Positions 47,595-55,309 of a stretch of 64,000 nt of DNA are shown here, piece after piece. The position numbers and the translations under genes were made by a program. The notes beneath the pieces are model-generated. The model saw nothing but the letters and a program-made list of their open reading frames with translations, did no database searches and was not told the DNA's origin. How positions within the stretch are numbered: the stretch's first letter is position 1; each line of letters opens with the position of its first letter. This DNA comes from a bacterium (GTDB taxonomy: Bacteria; Electryoneota; RPQS01; DYHQ01): the NCBI GenBank assembly GCA_030622545.1, contig JAUXGA010000003.1, positions 150,748-214,747 of the forward strand, given 5' to 3'.

Positions 47595-47627
47595 CGACGA
47601 ACTTATCGTGCGTAACCCGGCCGGAAC
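47558..47627 (+). repeat. Dispersed palindromic repeat B, copy 3
   Basis: Starts GCCGAGCCGGGTTCAGC and ends GTGCGTAACCCGGCCGGAAC. The interior is more diverged than in the other two copies. It interrupts the transposase remnant. Confidence 0.75.
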
Positions 47628-47734
47628 TTTATGTTTTTGAGGTATACTCTAACATGAGTGAGCGAATGCCCCTAATTTGTATCTTTTCCCGTAGATGAGA
47701 CTAAAAGCTGATAGGAGACATTAGGATTTCAGTA

Positions 47735-48940
47735 TTGAGATTGACAGATAAACCGCTCCGTTGGTCGGTCGTGTTTGTCTTGCTTTTTGTGATGGCTTGC
47801 GCGGCATTCGCAGTTGGTTTGGTGAGTACGAAGGCATCCACCACTGAATATACGAATGCTGATGTCGTACTGTTGGTGACGTACGTGCTGTTGGCGTTGG
47901 TTTTTTCTTTTCTCTGTTCCGTAGCGGAAGCGGTTATTTTGAGCATCACGCCTTCGTATATTGCAGGACTGCGAGAGAAGCAGCCGAAGCTTGCGTCCAT
48001 GTTGAAACAGTTAAAGCAGGACAATATTGACCGGTCGCTTGCGGCTATCCTGACGTTGAACACCATCGCGCATACGATCGGAGCAATCGGCGCTGGTGCC
48101 AAGGCGACGGTCGTCTTTGGCAGCAGTTGGTTTGGTTTATTTTCGGCGGTCATGACGTTGATGATTTTGTTCCTTTCCGAAATCATTCCCAAAACGCTGG
48201 GCGCTGTCTTCTGGCGACGGCTTGCGAAGGTAACGGCGATCTTTGTGCGCAGTCTAATAATGGTTCTTTATCCATTGATCTGGCTTTCGGAAAGGTTGAC
48301 AAGACTAATCGCTCGTCAAAAGAACGCGCACGTATTCAGCCGCAAGGAGTTCATCGCGCTGGCGGGCATCGGCAAACAGGCCGGGCAAATCGACGAGCAC
48401 GAATTCCGGATTGTCCGCAACCTCTTCCGGTTCGGGTCGCTAAAAGCCAAAGATATTATGACGCCGCGCACGGTGATCGTGGCGCTCCGACAGGATATGA
48501 CAGTGACGGAAGCGCTCGACGATAAGTCACACTCTTCATTCTCGCGCCTGCCGCTGTACCGAACTGATCTTGACGATATAACCGGCTTTGTCTTGAAGGA
48601 TGACATGCTGCTGTCAAAAGCGCAAAATCGAGGCGACGTCAAACTCGAGACATTGAAACGGGACATCAGGACTGTTGCATGGGAGATGCCCTTATCAAGT
48701 CTGTTGGAATTCCTGCTCGATAAACGTCAGCAAATCGCGCTGGTCGTTGACGAGCACGGAGGAACGACAGGGCTGGTGACACTTGAAGACGTGGTGGAGA
48801 CACTGTTGGGTATGGAAATTATAGACGAGATGGACAAGGTCGAAGATATGCAGGCGCTGGCGAGGCAACAATGGACGAAACGCGCCAAAGCACTCGGTCT
48901 GAAAGTTGATACCTCGAAAAAGGAACAGGATGATTCTTGA
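47735..48940 (+). CDS. CNNM/CorC-type transporter (DUF21 and CBS domains)
   Basis: 401 residues from a TTG with AGGA 8 bases upstream. DUF21 membrane domain (residues about 10-190: LCSVAEAVILSITPSYIAGL, LTLNTIAHTIGAIGAGAKAT, LFLSEIIPKTLGAVFWRRLA) followed by tandem CBS domains (LKAKDIMTPRTVIVAL, VDEHGGTTGLVTLEDVVETL). The C-terminal CorC_HlyC domain is absent or reduced to a short tail. The family exports Mg2+ or Co2+ or senses adenine nucleotide. The neighbours give no clue to the metal. Confidence 0.9.
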   Translation: MRLTDKPLRWSVVFVLLFVMACAAFAVGLVSTKASTTEYTNADVVLLVTYVLLALVFSFLCSVAEAVILSITPSYIAGLREKQPKLASMLKQLKQDNIDRSLAAILTLNTIAHTIGAIGAGAKATVVFGSSWFGLFSAVMTLMILFLSEIIPKTLGAVFWRRLAKVTAIFVRSLIMVLYPLIWLSERLTRLIARQKNAHVFSRKEFIALAGIGKQAGQIDEHEFRIVRNLFRFGSLKAKDIMTPRTVIVALRQDMTVTEALDDKSHSSFSRLPLYRTDLDDITGFVLKDDMLLSKAQNRGDVKLETLKRDIRTVAWEMPLSSLLEFLLDKRQQIALVVDEHGGTTGLVTLEDVVETLLGMEIIDEMDKVEDMQALARQQWTKRAKALGLKVDTSKKEQDDS

Positions 48941-49000
48941 GTTGTCAGACGATATTGTAACCGCAGTCAATGTCCAATATTTGTGCTCCTAATCTACATA

Positions 49001-49018
49001 CTTATCTTCATACTAATC
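49001..49018 (+). repeat. Left direct repeat flanking the HEPN-like gene
   Basis: CTTATCTTCATACTAATC; matches 49966-49983 (CTTATCTTCATGCTAATC) at 17 of 18 positions. Confidence 0.6.
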
Positions 49019-49043
49019 GTGGTGCTTCTATTAATCACGTCGG

Positions 49044-49832
49044 ATGGAAAATATGATTCTAGATAAATCCAATCACGGCCAGCCACATCCAGAAGATTGG
49101 ATCGGCGAAACATATATGATATTTGTAAATGAGATGAGGGATATGGCCGCTCTAAACGGACTTCTTACCAAAATTCTGAGCAAAGCGGTTACCCATCAAA
49201 ATGTTGATGGCAATCTTCGACTCGCCATCAATCCAGAGTATTCTGAATTAATAGTCGACGAATCGATTAAAGGATTCGTGTTCAACGAAGCGTTAAGCCA
49301 AATGAGTTTCGTCACAATGATGCTTCTGTCGAAGTTGTGGTCTGATCTAGAGTATTTTGTTCTCCGTTTTGTGGGAAATTGGCTCTTTCACAACCAACAG
49401 ATTTTGATGCTCCCAATTTATGAGAATATGAAGGTCAGTTTTCGTGGCAGGAGAATTCCAATTCGTAACCTCCCGACACCCATAGATCAGGATGATTGTG
49501 TAACTGTAGTCGAATCTATGAATAGCACCTATCGCTTTAAATCGATGCACGGAGGTGAACGCTTGGTGAAACTTGCCAGTATCACAGGCCTTCTCATCGA
49601 ATGTCCATCTGAACTGCATGATCTACTTGTAGAGCTTGAGCAACTTCGTCATGCGATTATCCACAGGAATAGATTCGCCGACCATCGCCTCGAAGACATT
49701 AGTCGCGCTTATACTGACAATCCTGATCTGTTACTACATTCTGAGCGTTTTCCCATACTCTTTCAAGCTGCAGCGGATTTCGCGATACTTCTTCGCAAGT
49801 GTGTTTACACACAGTTTCCTCAACAGAAATGA
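49044..49832 (+). CDS. Hypothetical protein with HEPN-like Rx4H motif
   Basis: 262 residues, mostly helical by composition. The motif LRHAIIHRNRF near residue 210 has the Arg-x4-His spacing of HEPN domain ribonucleases, and a helix rich in Leu/Glu precedes it (ELHDLLVELEQ). No transmembrane helix or signal peptide. HEPN proteins are common in toxin-antitoxin, abortive infection and CRISPR-linked systems, but no MNT nucleotidyltransferase or other partner is adjacent. The gene lies between short direct repeats. The HEPN call rests on a short motif and could be chance. Confidence 0.6.
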   Translation: MENMILDKSNHGQPHPEDWIGETYMIFVNEMRDMAALNGLLTKILSKAVTHQNVDGNLRLAINPEYSELIVDESIKGFVFNEALSQMSFVTMMLLSKLWSDLEYFVLRFVGNWLFHNQQILMLPIYENMKVSFRGRRIPIRNLPTPIDQDDCVTVVESMNSTYRFKSMHGGERLVKLASITGLLIECPSELHDLLVELEQLRHAIIHRNRFADHRLEDISRAYTDNPDLLLHSERFPILFQAAADFAILLRKCVYTQFPQQK

Positions 49833-49965
49833 GCTTATTGCGTGTAGCAGAGTGTCATCATGGGATTAATAGTTACTTTCAGAGACTCGATATCTGATTG
49901 GGCTTCAATGCCCAAAGCATCTATAGTCTGAGTTTCATATGATATCAAGAATGAGCATCTGCATT

Positions 49966-49983
49966 CTTATCTTCATGCTAATC
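49966..49983 (+). repeat. Right direct repeat flanking the HEPN-like gene
   Basis: CTTATCTTCATGCTAATC, 17 of 18 identical to 49001-49018. It lies just before the Smr gene. Confidence 0.6.
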
Positions 49984-50005
49984 AGTGGGGGTGTTTGGAT
50001 TTTTT

Positions 50006-50308
50006 ATGGATGATGATTTGACGAATGAATCTGAGCCGATAGAATTTCCCATTGATGGTATTCTGGATTTGCACACGTTCCGTCCCAAGGATGTGAAAGA
50101 GCTTGTGCCGGAGTATATCGACGCGTGCCTAAAACGCAGGATATTTCAAATCCGAATCATTCATGGGAAGGGAATAGGTGCGCTCAGGAAAACCGTTCAC
50201 TCGATTTTGGAAAAACATCCGGATGTCATCTCGTTCGGAACACCATCCGACGCCGGCAGTTGGGGTGCGACGGTTGTTCAATTGAAGCGTACGAGGGCTG
50301 AAGAATAA
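50006..50308 (+). CDS. Stand-alone Smr domain protein
   Basis: 100 residues from the ATG at 50006 (a GTG at 49985 is possible). Smr hallmarks: ILDLHTFRPKDVKELVPEYI (the LDLH motif) and FQIRIIHGKGIGALRKTV (the HGKG motif), ending SDAGSWGATVVQL. The domain is an endonuclease/nicking fold also found at the C-terminus of MutS2. Stand-alone forms act on RNA or DNA. Acidic residues before the domain form a short tail. Confidence 0.9.
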   Translation: MDDDLTNESEPIEFPIDGILDLHTFRPKDVKELVPEYIDACLKRRIFQIRIIHGKGIGALRKTVHSILEKHPDVISFGTPSDAGSWGATVVQLKRTRAEE

Positions 50309-50632
50309 AGGAGTCGAAATCCATGTATTGATTGGGTTGTCAGAAAGATGAAGCAACAATTAATAATGCTGGTTAAGGTTGAAATTTGGCATGGCAAGAA
50401 TTCAGAGTGATTAACAAGCTGAATAGTCGACAAAACAGACCCTATAACTTCTTATTATACAGCAAAAAGATAGAAGAGCACTTGATTTTCTACTACATAT
50501 ATTGTATATTTGGAAATTGTAATTTTGCCTTTCAGGATTTGCTTTGAGTAGTTCTCCCTTTTTCTCAGTACTCAGGAGAAAGAGGATGTGCTCGTTTAAG
50601 GAATAGCTTCAAATTACGAAAGAAGAATTGAT
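50309..50632. other. Intergenic region upstream of the cytochrome cluster
   Basis: No credible gene. AT-rich, with the promoter at 50482-50510 and a leader of about 115 nt before the first cytochrome gene. Confidence 0.5.
50482..50510 (+). promoter_or_regulatory. Predicted promoter of the cytochrome/rhodanese cluster
   Basis: TTGATT (50482-50487), 17-bp spacer, TATATT (50505-50510). Confidence 0.6.
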
Positions 50633-50854
50633 ATGATGTTGTCGCGCAAAGAAATCAAATTCATTTTCATCTTTTTGGTCGTCGGACTACTTGTATGGAG
50701 CTGCTCCGAGAAAGAAGATACAACACCTGTTGGTACTGAACCGATTGATGATCTGGCAGCCGACTGTATTGGCTGTCATACGAATGAAGACCTCTTGATA
50801 GAAACCGCACTTCCCGATGAAGAACCCCCGGGGGATCCATCGGGCGAAGGTTGA
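50633..50854 (+). CDS. Multihaem c-type cytochrome lipoprotein, 5' part before an in-frame TGA
   Basis: 73 residues: lipoprotein signal (FIFIFLVVGLLVWSCSEKED, lipobox VWSC), an acidic linker and one haem site CIGCH at about residue 44. It ends at TGA (50852-50854) inside a Gly-rich linker (DPSGEG-stop-GGSVPP). The same frame continues without a shift into the nine-haem segment that follows, so this is very likely the start of one gene now read as two. A codon GGA changed to TGA, read-through, or recoding would all fit. Alone it would be a tiny monohaem lipoprotein. Confidence 0.75.
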   Translation: MMLSRKEIKFIFIFLVVGLLVWSCSEKEDTTPVGTEPIDDLAADCIGCHTNEDLLIETALPDEEPPGDPSGEG

Positions 50855-50865
50855 GGTGGTTCGGT

Positions 50866-50880
50866 CCCTCCGTTGGAGGG
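50866..50880 (+). other. Hairpin 12 nt after the in-frame TGA
   Basis: CCCTCC (50866-50871), loop GTT, GGAGGG (50875-50880): a perfect 6-bp stem. The loop begins 17 nt after the TGA and starts with G. It may be a coincidence, a translational element, or a bacterial SECIS-like stem. Confidence 0.35.
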
Positions 50881-50896
50881 TTGGGAAAAGGTTTTA

Positions 50897-51979
50897 ATGA
50901 CAGGCAGCGGTTTGGAGGCGTATTTGGCTGGCCCACATGCGTTTGATTGCCGCTCCTGCCACAGTGGACAAGAAGGTATTCTGCTCAAAGAAGATGCACA
51001 CGTCGGTCTGGTCGCTGATCCGTCATGGGGCGATGACAATCAGTGCGCCTTATGTCATGGCAACATCGCGGAACATTTTGCCACCAGTTTGCATGCGACG
51101 CTCCGCGGTGAACATGCGCTCTTTGAGAAAAGGACCGGTTTTTCTCTTGAATCACATCCTGAAATTCACGAGGAATATGACAACGAATGCAATAAATGCC
51201 ATGCGACATGTGGGTCGTGCCATATCAGCCGTCCGGATGCTGTGGGTGGCGGATTTATTCAGAGCCATCGAATCAAACGTACGCCGGATTTGAAGAATCA
51301 GTGTACAGCGTGCCACGGCAGTCGCGTCGGAGATGAATATACGGGAGCGAATGAAGGATACAGTGCAGATGTTCATTACGTGCCTCATGCAATGAACTGC
51401 CGGGAGTGCCACACTGGCGCTGAAATGCACGGTGATGGAAATCTTTACGAACATCGCTATGAAGTCGAGAATGCTCCCGCCTGCCGCGATTGTCATGACA
51501 TCGGATCGCAGGACAATGTCTACCATGAACAGCATGGTGACAACCATCAATGTCAGGTCTGTCATTCGCAGGAGTATAAGAACTGCAATGCCTGCCATGT
51601 CGGCGGCGACGGACTTGCGGAACCTTCATGGCTAGCGTTCAAAATCGGACGCAATCCCCTTTCCGATAACCGACCTGCGGATTTTGTAGTTCTGAGGCAT
51701 ATTCCGATTGTGGAGGATACCTACAGCGATTGGGAAGGAACGATGACTCCGCTCTATGCAGAGGAACCGACGTGGAAATATGCGACGCCGCACAATATCA
51801 GGCGCTGGACAGCCCGCACGGACACCAGTGGAGGATTATCCTGCTCAGCCGTCTGCCATAACACTCCGGCAGATACATCCGGCTTCTTCCTGCGGCAAGT
51901 GGATTTAAATCTTCTTCCCGTCGCAGAACAGGAAGCGAATCAGCATCTGATTGTGCCGGATGGACCCCCTCCATGGTAA
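50897..51979 (+). CDS. Multihaem c-type cytochrome, 3' part after the in-frame TGA
   Basis: About 360 residues from the ATG at 50897 (AAAAGG 5 bases upstream), in the same frame as the 50633 gene; the frame is open from 50855. Nine CxxCH sites (CRSCH, CALCH, CNKCH, CGSCH, CTACH, CRECH, CRDCH, CQVCH, CNACH) and one CX3CH (CSAVCH). Many extra His residues could be distal ligands. On its own it has no signal peptide and could not be matured in the periplasm, so it needs the 5' part. Joined, the protein has 10 CxxCH sites plus the CX3CH. It probably carries electrons at the outer membrane. Confidence 0.8.
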   Translation: MTGSGLEAYLAGPHAFDCRSCHSGQEGILLKEDAHVGLVADPSWGDDNQCALCHGNIAEHFATSLHATLRGEHALFEKRTGFSLESHPEIHEEYDNECNKCHATCGSCHISRPDAVGGGFIQSHRIKRTPDLKNQCTACHGSRVGDEYTGANEGYSADVHYVPHAMNCRECHTGAEMHGDGNLYEHRYEVENAPACRDCHDIGSQDNVYHEQHGDNHQCQVCHSQEYKNCNACHVGGDGLAEPSWLAFKIGRNPLSDNRPADFVVLRHIPIVEDTYSDWEGTMTPLYAEEPTWKYATPHNIRRWTARTDTSGGLSCSAVCHNTPADTSGFFLRQVDLNLLPVAEQEANQHLIVPDGPPPW

Positions 51980-52035
51980 ACAGATTTATCGAAATTGAAA
52001 TAATTCCATAAATAATCTAACACAGGAGAAAAACC

Positions 52036-53016
52036 ATGAAATCACTTTTTCGCTTAACAGCTTTAGCTGTCCTCGTCTTAAGCTTAACCTTCTTTATTGG
52101 TTGTTCGAGTGATGACGACGATAATCCAATCACCCCCACAGCCAATATTTTTGCGGATGTTGCTCAGATCGGTGATGACTATCTGACAGCGGGGACGAAG
52201 AATATCGTAGCCGCTGATGTTTTCCCTGATTTGGGAACCGGCGATCTTTTTCTTATCGATTTCCGCAGTGCCACCGACTTCGAGAATTTAGGTCATATCG
52301 ATGGTGCTGTGAACTGGAGCATTGGAAGTCTGCCGGATAATGCTGATCAGATTCCCGCGGGTGCGAAAGTCATCTGCGTCTGCTACACCGGTCAAACGGC
52401 CAGCTTCGCATCCTGTTATCTGAATATGATGGGCTACGACGCTTACAATCTGAAGTGGGGTATGTGCGGCTGGACAAGCGATGTGGCTGTGAACCTGAAC
52501 AAGTGGGGTGGACTTGTTCCCGGAGGTCAGACGACTGAGACAGATGCTCATACTCTAACGACAGAGTATGATTTGCCGACGATTGAAGGCACCGACGCAG
52601 AAGACGAAGTTCATAATCGCTGCAATGACTTCTTTGATGCAGGCGTTACATATATCTTGGCAGCTGATCTCTATGCCAACCTTAATGACGGCGATACCGG
52701 CAATGATCCGTATATTGTAAATTATGGCTGGCCGCAGGCCAGTTACGACGCTGGGCATGTTCCAGGCTCCTATCTGTTCGGCGGCGGCACGCTCGGACCG
52801 GATGAGAATCTGAAGTATCTACCCACGGATCAGGATATTGTTGTCTGGTGCTACACCGGTCAGACATCGGCTCAGGTTTGCACCTACTTGAATATGCTCG
52901 GATACGATGCGTATTCGCTGAAGTTCGGGATGAATTCGATTGATCCCAGTCTGTGCGGAACATCCGTCTATTCTCCTCCCGGCACGGATTATCCTGTCGT
53001 TACTGGCCCGGCGTAA
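52036..53016 (+). CDS. Tandem rhodanese-domain lipoprotein
   Basis: 326 residues; AGGAG lies upstream of the ATG. Lipoprotein signal (LSLTFFIGCSSDDDD). Two rhodanese domains: the first with active-site loop VICVCYTGQTASFASCYLNM, the second with IVVWCYTGQTSAQVCTYLNM. Both keep the catalytic Cys (CYTGQT), which carries persulfide sulfur. The two halves resemble each other (MGYDAYNLKWGM / LGYDAYSLKFGM), so they arose by duplication. Lipid anchoring puts it in the periplasm or at the surface, beside multihaem cytochromes, suggesting sulfur handling coupled to electron transfer. Confidence 0.92.
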   Translation: MKSLFRLTALAVLVLSLTFFIGCSSDDDDNPITPTANIFADVAQIGDDYLTAGTKNIVAADVFPDLGTGDLFLIDFRSATDFENLGHIDGAVNWSIGSLPDNADQIPAGAKVICVCYTGQTASFASCYLNMMGYDAYNLKWGMCGWTSDVAVNLNKWGGLVPGGQTTETDAHTLTTEYDLPTIEGTDAEDEVHNRCNDFFDAGVTYILAADLYANLNDGDTGNDPYIVNYGWPQASYDAGHVPGSYLFGGGTLGPDENLKYLPTDQDIVVWCYTGQTSAQVCTYLNMLGYDAYSLKFGMNSIDPSLCGTSVYSPPGTDYPVVTGPA

Positions 53017-53065
53017 GCCTTAGGTATGCAACGATTTCCAATTCCTTTAACCCTTTAGAAATCGT

Positions 53066-53102
53066 GGGGCTTGGGTAACGCTTGCCCAAGCCCCCTTATT
53101 GT
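53066..53102 (+). terminator. Terminator hairpin after the rhodanese gene
   Basis: Perfect 10-bp stem GGGGCTTGGG (53066-53075) / CCCAAGCCCC (53085-53094), followed by a weak T-rich tail (TTATTGTT). It may only attenuate transcription into the beta-barrel gene. Confidence 0.7.
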
Positions 53103-53130
53103 TCAAAAACATCTCAAGAGAGACCTGCCT

Positions 53131-54375
53131 ATGATTACGGCCTCTTGGAAAACAGAATCGACTCGGCGATTCCCTTTGTTGCTTCTCCTTTTTCTGCTGT
53201 TTGGATTGTGTACTTCCGCTTCGGCAGCCGTTGTTTCAGGGCGAGCTTCTGTCTGGAGCTATGCGCGTGAAGATACGGTCAATCATGTCGTGGTGGTTCC
53301 GCAGCTTTCGGCGACGATCCATCAGCTTGGCAGGGAAGGCCTGAGTTTCCAGACGACGCTCCGCGGATTTTACGATTTTCGCGACGGTGAATCCAGTGAT
53401 GAACAGGTGCGCATTCAGAGAGCGGTGTTCATCTATGCTCCTCGAAAATCGCGCTGGGAAGTTCGCGCGGGACAGCAGTGGCTTACGGAGGGTGTCGGTC
53501 GCGGAAGCATCGCCGGGTTGTGGGCTCGCTATAAAGCAAGTTCTAAACTATCCCTGACAGCGTACGGTGGGCCGCGATTGTCGCGCTCGATTTCGCTGGT
53601 GACAGGAAACGAAGATAACGGGATTGCCGCCGGAGTTCACGCCCGAACGAAAATTGGGCGCCATCGTCTGGGACTATCGTACACCTATACCGGCAAAGAG
53701 GGCGATATTCTTTATCACGGTATCGGGGTGGATGGTGTCGGTAAATTCCATTCGAAGCTGAACCTGCGCGCCCGGCTCCACATGAATCTGGAGCAAAGCA
53801 CGATTGAGACGGCTCAACTTGTCGCCGCGTGGAAGGCTCATCAGAAAGTCGATGTGACGGCTGAACTGCGTCGCCAGACACCGCGAATTTTCGAGGATTC
53901 GTATTTCATTCGCTTCCTCGAATATGCTTCGACGGATTTCGTACGCGCTGCCATGCGATGGACATTCTACAAAACTCTCTACATGAAACCCGGCGCTTCC
54001 GTACTCTTCGCTGACGATGAACTGCTCTATAAGGTGCGGTTAGCTTTCGGTGTCCCCATTGTCGAGTTTGGTTTCACACACTGGCTGTCTGTTTCCGAAG
54101 GTGCGATGGACGGTTTTTATGGTCAGGCGCAGTATCGAATCGGACGATGCGGACAGGTGTTCGGCGGTTTCGATTTTTCGGAAGGTTCCAATTCCAACGT
54201 GCGCGAGGATGTCAACTCGCATGCGACGTATTTAGGAGCGCGCTACAATATCACGAACGCCATTAACGTTTCAGGTCGAGTGGAACACATTGAAGATTTT
54301 GAGCGCAGTGAAGATATCCGCGGATTGTTTTCCCTCTCCGCGCGGTTTTCGACTCTGCACGGGAGCGGACGATGA
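53131..54375 (+). CDS. Outer-membrane beta-barrel (porin-like) of a porin-cytochrome cluster
   Basis: 414 residues from the ATG at 53131; a longer frame would run through the terminator hairpin. Signal peptide (FPLLLLLFLLFGLCTSASAA), then amphipathic strands throughout with charged turns (VVSGRASVWSYARED, HRLGLSYTYTGKEGD, YGQAQYRIGRCGQVFGGFDF) and a C-terminal strand GLFSLSARFSTLHGSGR. This is the pattern of an outer membrane barrel of 16-20 strands. Its stop overlaps the 12-haem cytochrome start by 4 bp, so the two are translated together. In porin-cytochrome systems the barrel holds a periplasmic and an external cytochrome. Confidence 0.82.
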   Translation: MITASWKTESTRRFPLLLLLFLLFGLCTSASAAVVSGRASVWSYAREDTVNHVVVVPQLSATIHQLGREGLSFQTTLRGFYDFRDGESSDEQVRIQRAVFIYAPRKSRWEVRAGQQWLTEGVGRGSIAGLWARYKASSKLSLTAYGGPRLSRSISLVTGNEDNGIAAGVHARTKIGRHRLGLSYTYTGKEGDILYHGIGVDGVGKFHSKLNLRARLHMNLEQSTIETAQLVAAWKAHQKVDVTAELRRQTPRIFEDSYFIRFLEYASTDFVRAAMRWTFYKTLYMKPGASVLFADDELLYKVRLAFGVPIVEFGFTHWLSVSEGAMDGFYGQAQYRIGRCGQVFGGFDFSEGSNSNVREDVNSHATYLGARYNITNAINVSGRVEHIEDFERSEDIRGLFSLSARFSTLHGSGR

Positions 54376-55304
54376 GACGAAAATACACTTCTCCAATCAT
54401 CCGGCTCGCGCTGGGAATCTGCATCGCCGGAATCTTTCTGGTCGGGATGTTCGCCCAAGCGTCACGCTCCCAAGAGACGACATCGGCGGCCGCTCGCGGT
54501 CTAAACTTTCCACATGAATTTCATCGTGTGGACGTCGAGCTTGAGTGTGCGGCCTGTCATGCTGCCAAGGCGAGCACGACCGGCCGGGATGACCTGTTGC
54601 CCGGCCATGACCAGTGCAGCGACTGCCACGGAATGGATGAACCGGATGAGTGCTCGAGCTGTCACTTGTCTGACGAACCAGAACTCAGTCCGAGAATACA
54701 AAAGTTCTCTCCGAAGTTTAGTCATGAATATCATTCGGTGGAAGGAAAACTCGCCTGTAACGCTTGTCACACTGAGCTTGATGATTTTCTGCCGCCGGAG
54801 CAGGTGGGGCATCTGCCGGATATGGCGCAGTGCATGACTTGTCATGAACAAAGCCATGTTTCAAACGCCTGCGCGGAATGTCACCTGTCGACGGATGATT
54901 TGGAGCCCGCTGATCATAAACTGAATTGGATGAACCTACACGGCAGCATCGCTTCGGCGTCTCAGGATGAGTGTGCGCTTTGTCACAGCGTAGCGGAAGA
55001 TTGTCAGGCTTGCCATAACGGCGACGAAGTTTCCATGCCGCATCCCAACAACTATGTTTCTACGCATGGTTTTGACGCGCACCTTTCCGATATGACCTGT
55101 GGTGTTTGTCATGACCAGCGGGATTATTGTAATGAATGCCACCGTTCGCTGAATATTCTGCCCGCGGATCACTTCCGTGGGGGATGGGTTACCGCTTCGG
55201 GCGGTGTTCATAGTGAAGAGGCCAAGTTTGATCTGGAAAGTTGCATGTCCTGTCATGAAGCTCCGGAGCAAGAACCCGTTTGCGCTCTATGTCACGGGGA
55301 ATAA
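54372..55304 (+). CDS. Twelve-haem c-type cytochrome, probably periplasmic
   Basis: 310 residues. N-terminal signal sequence (LALGICIAGIFLVGMFAQAS) without lipobox. Twelve CxxCH sites: CAACH, CSDCH, CSSCH, CNACH, CMTCH, CAECH, CALCH, CQACH, CGVCH, CNECH, CMSCH, CALCH. Many separate His residues (HEFHR, HEYHS) could give bis-His ligation. The haem density, about one per 26 residues, is typical of electron wires. The 4-bp overlap with the barrel gene suggests it docks on the periplasmic face of the barrel. Confidence 0.93.
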   Translation: MRRKYTSPIIRLALGICIAGIFLVGMFAQASRSQETTSAAARGLNFPHEFHRVDVELECAACHAAKASTTGRDDLLPGHDQCSDCHGMDEPDECSSCHLSDEPELSPRIQKFSPKFSHEYHSVEGKLACNACHTELDDFLPPEQVGHLPDMAQCMTCHEQSHVSNACAECHLSTDDLEPADHKLNWMNLHGSIASASQDECALCHSVAEDCQACHNGDEVSMPHPNNYVSTHGFDAHLSDMTCGVCHDQRDYCNECHRSLNILPADHFRGGWVTASGGVHSEEAKFDLESCMSCHEAPEQEPVCALCHGE

Positions 55305-55309
55305 GCATC

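Noticed and set aside
50852-50854. General reassignment of TGA to Gly or Trp
   Set aside because: TGA is used as the normal stop in ftsE, metK, grpE and the polyprenyl synthase gene, and no other gene here needs TGA read through.
50852-50880. Firm call of a selenoprotein
   Set aside because: The site is in a linker with no redox motif, the stem is short, and no selenocysteine machinery is visible in the window; kept only as one option.
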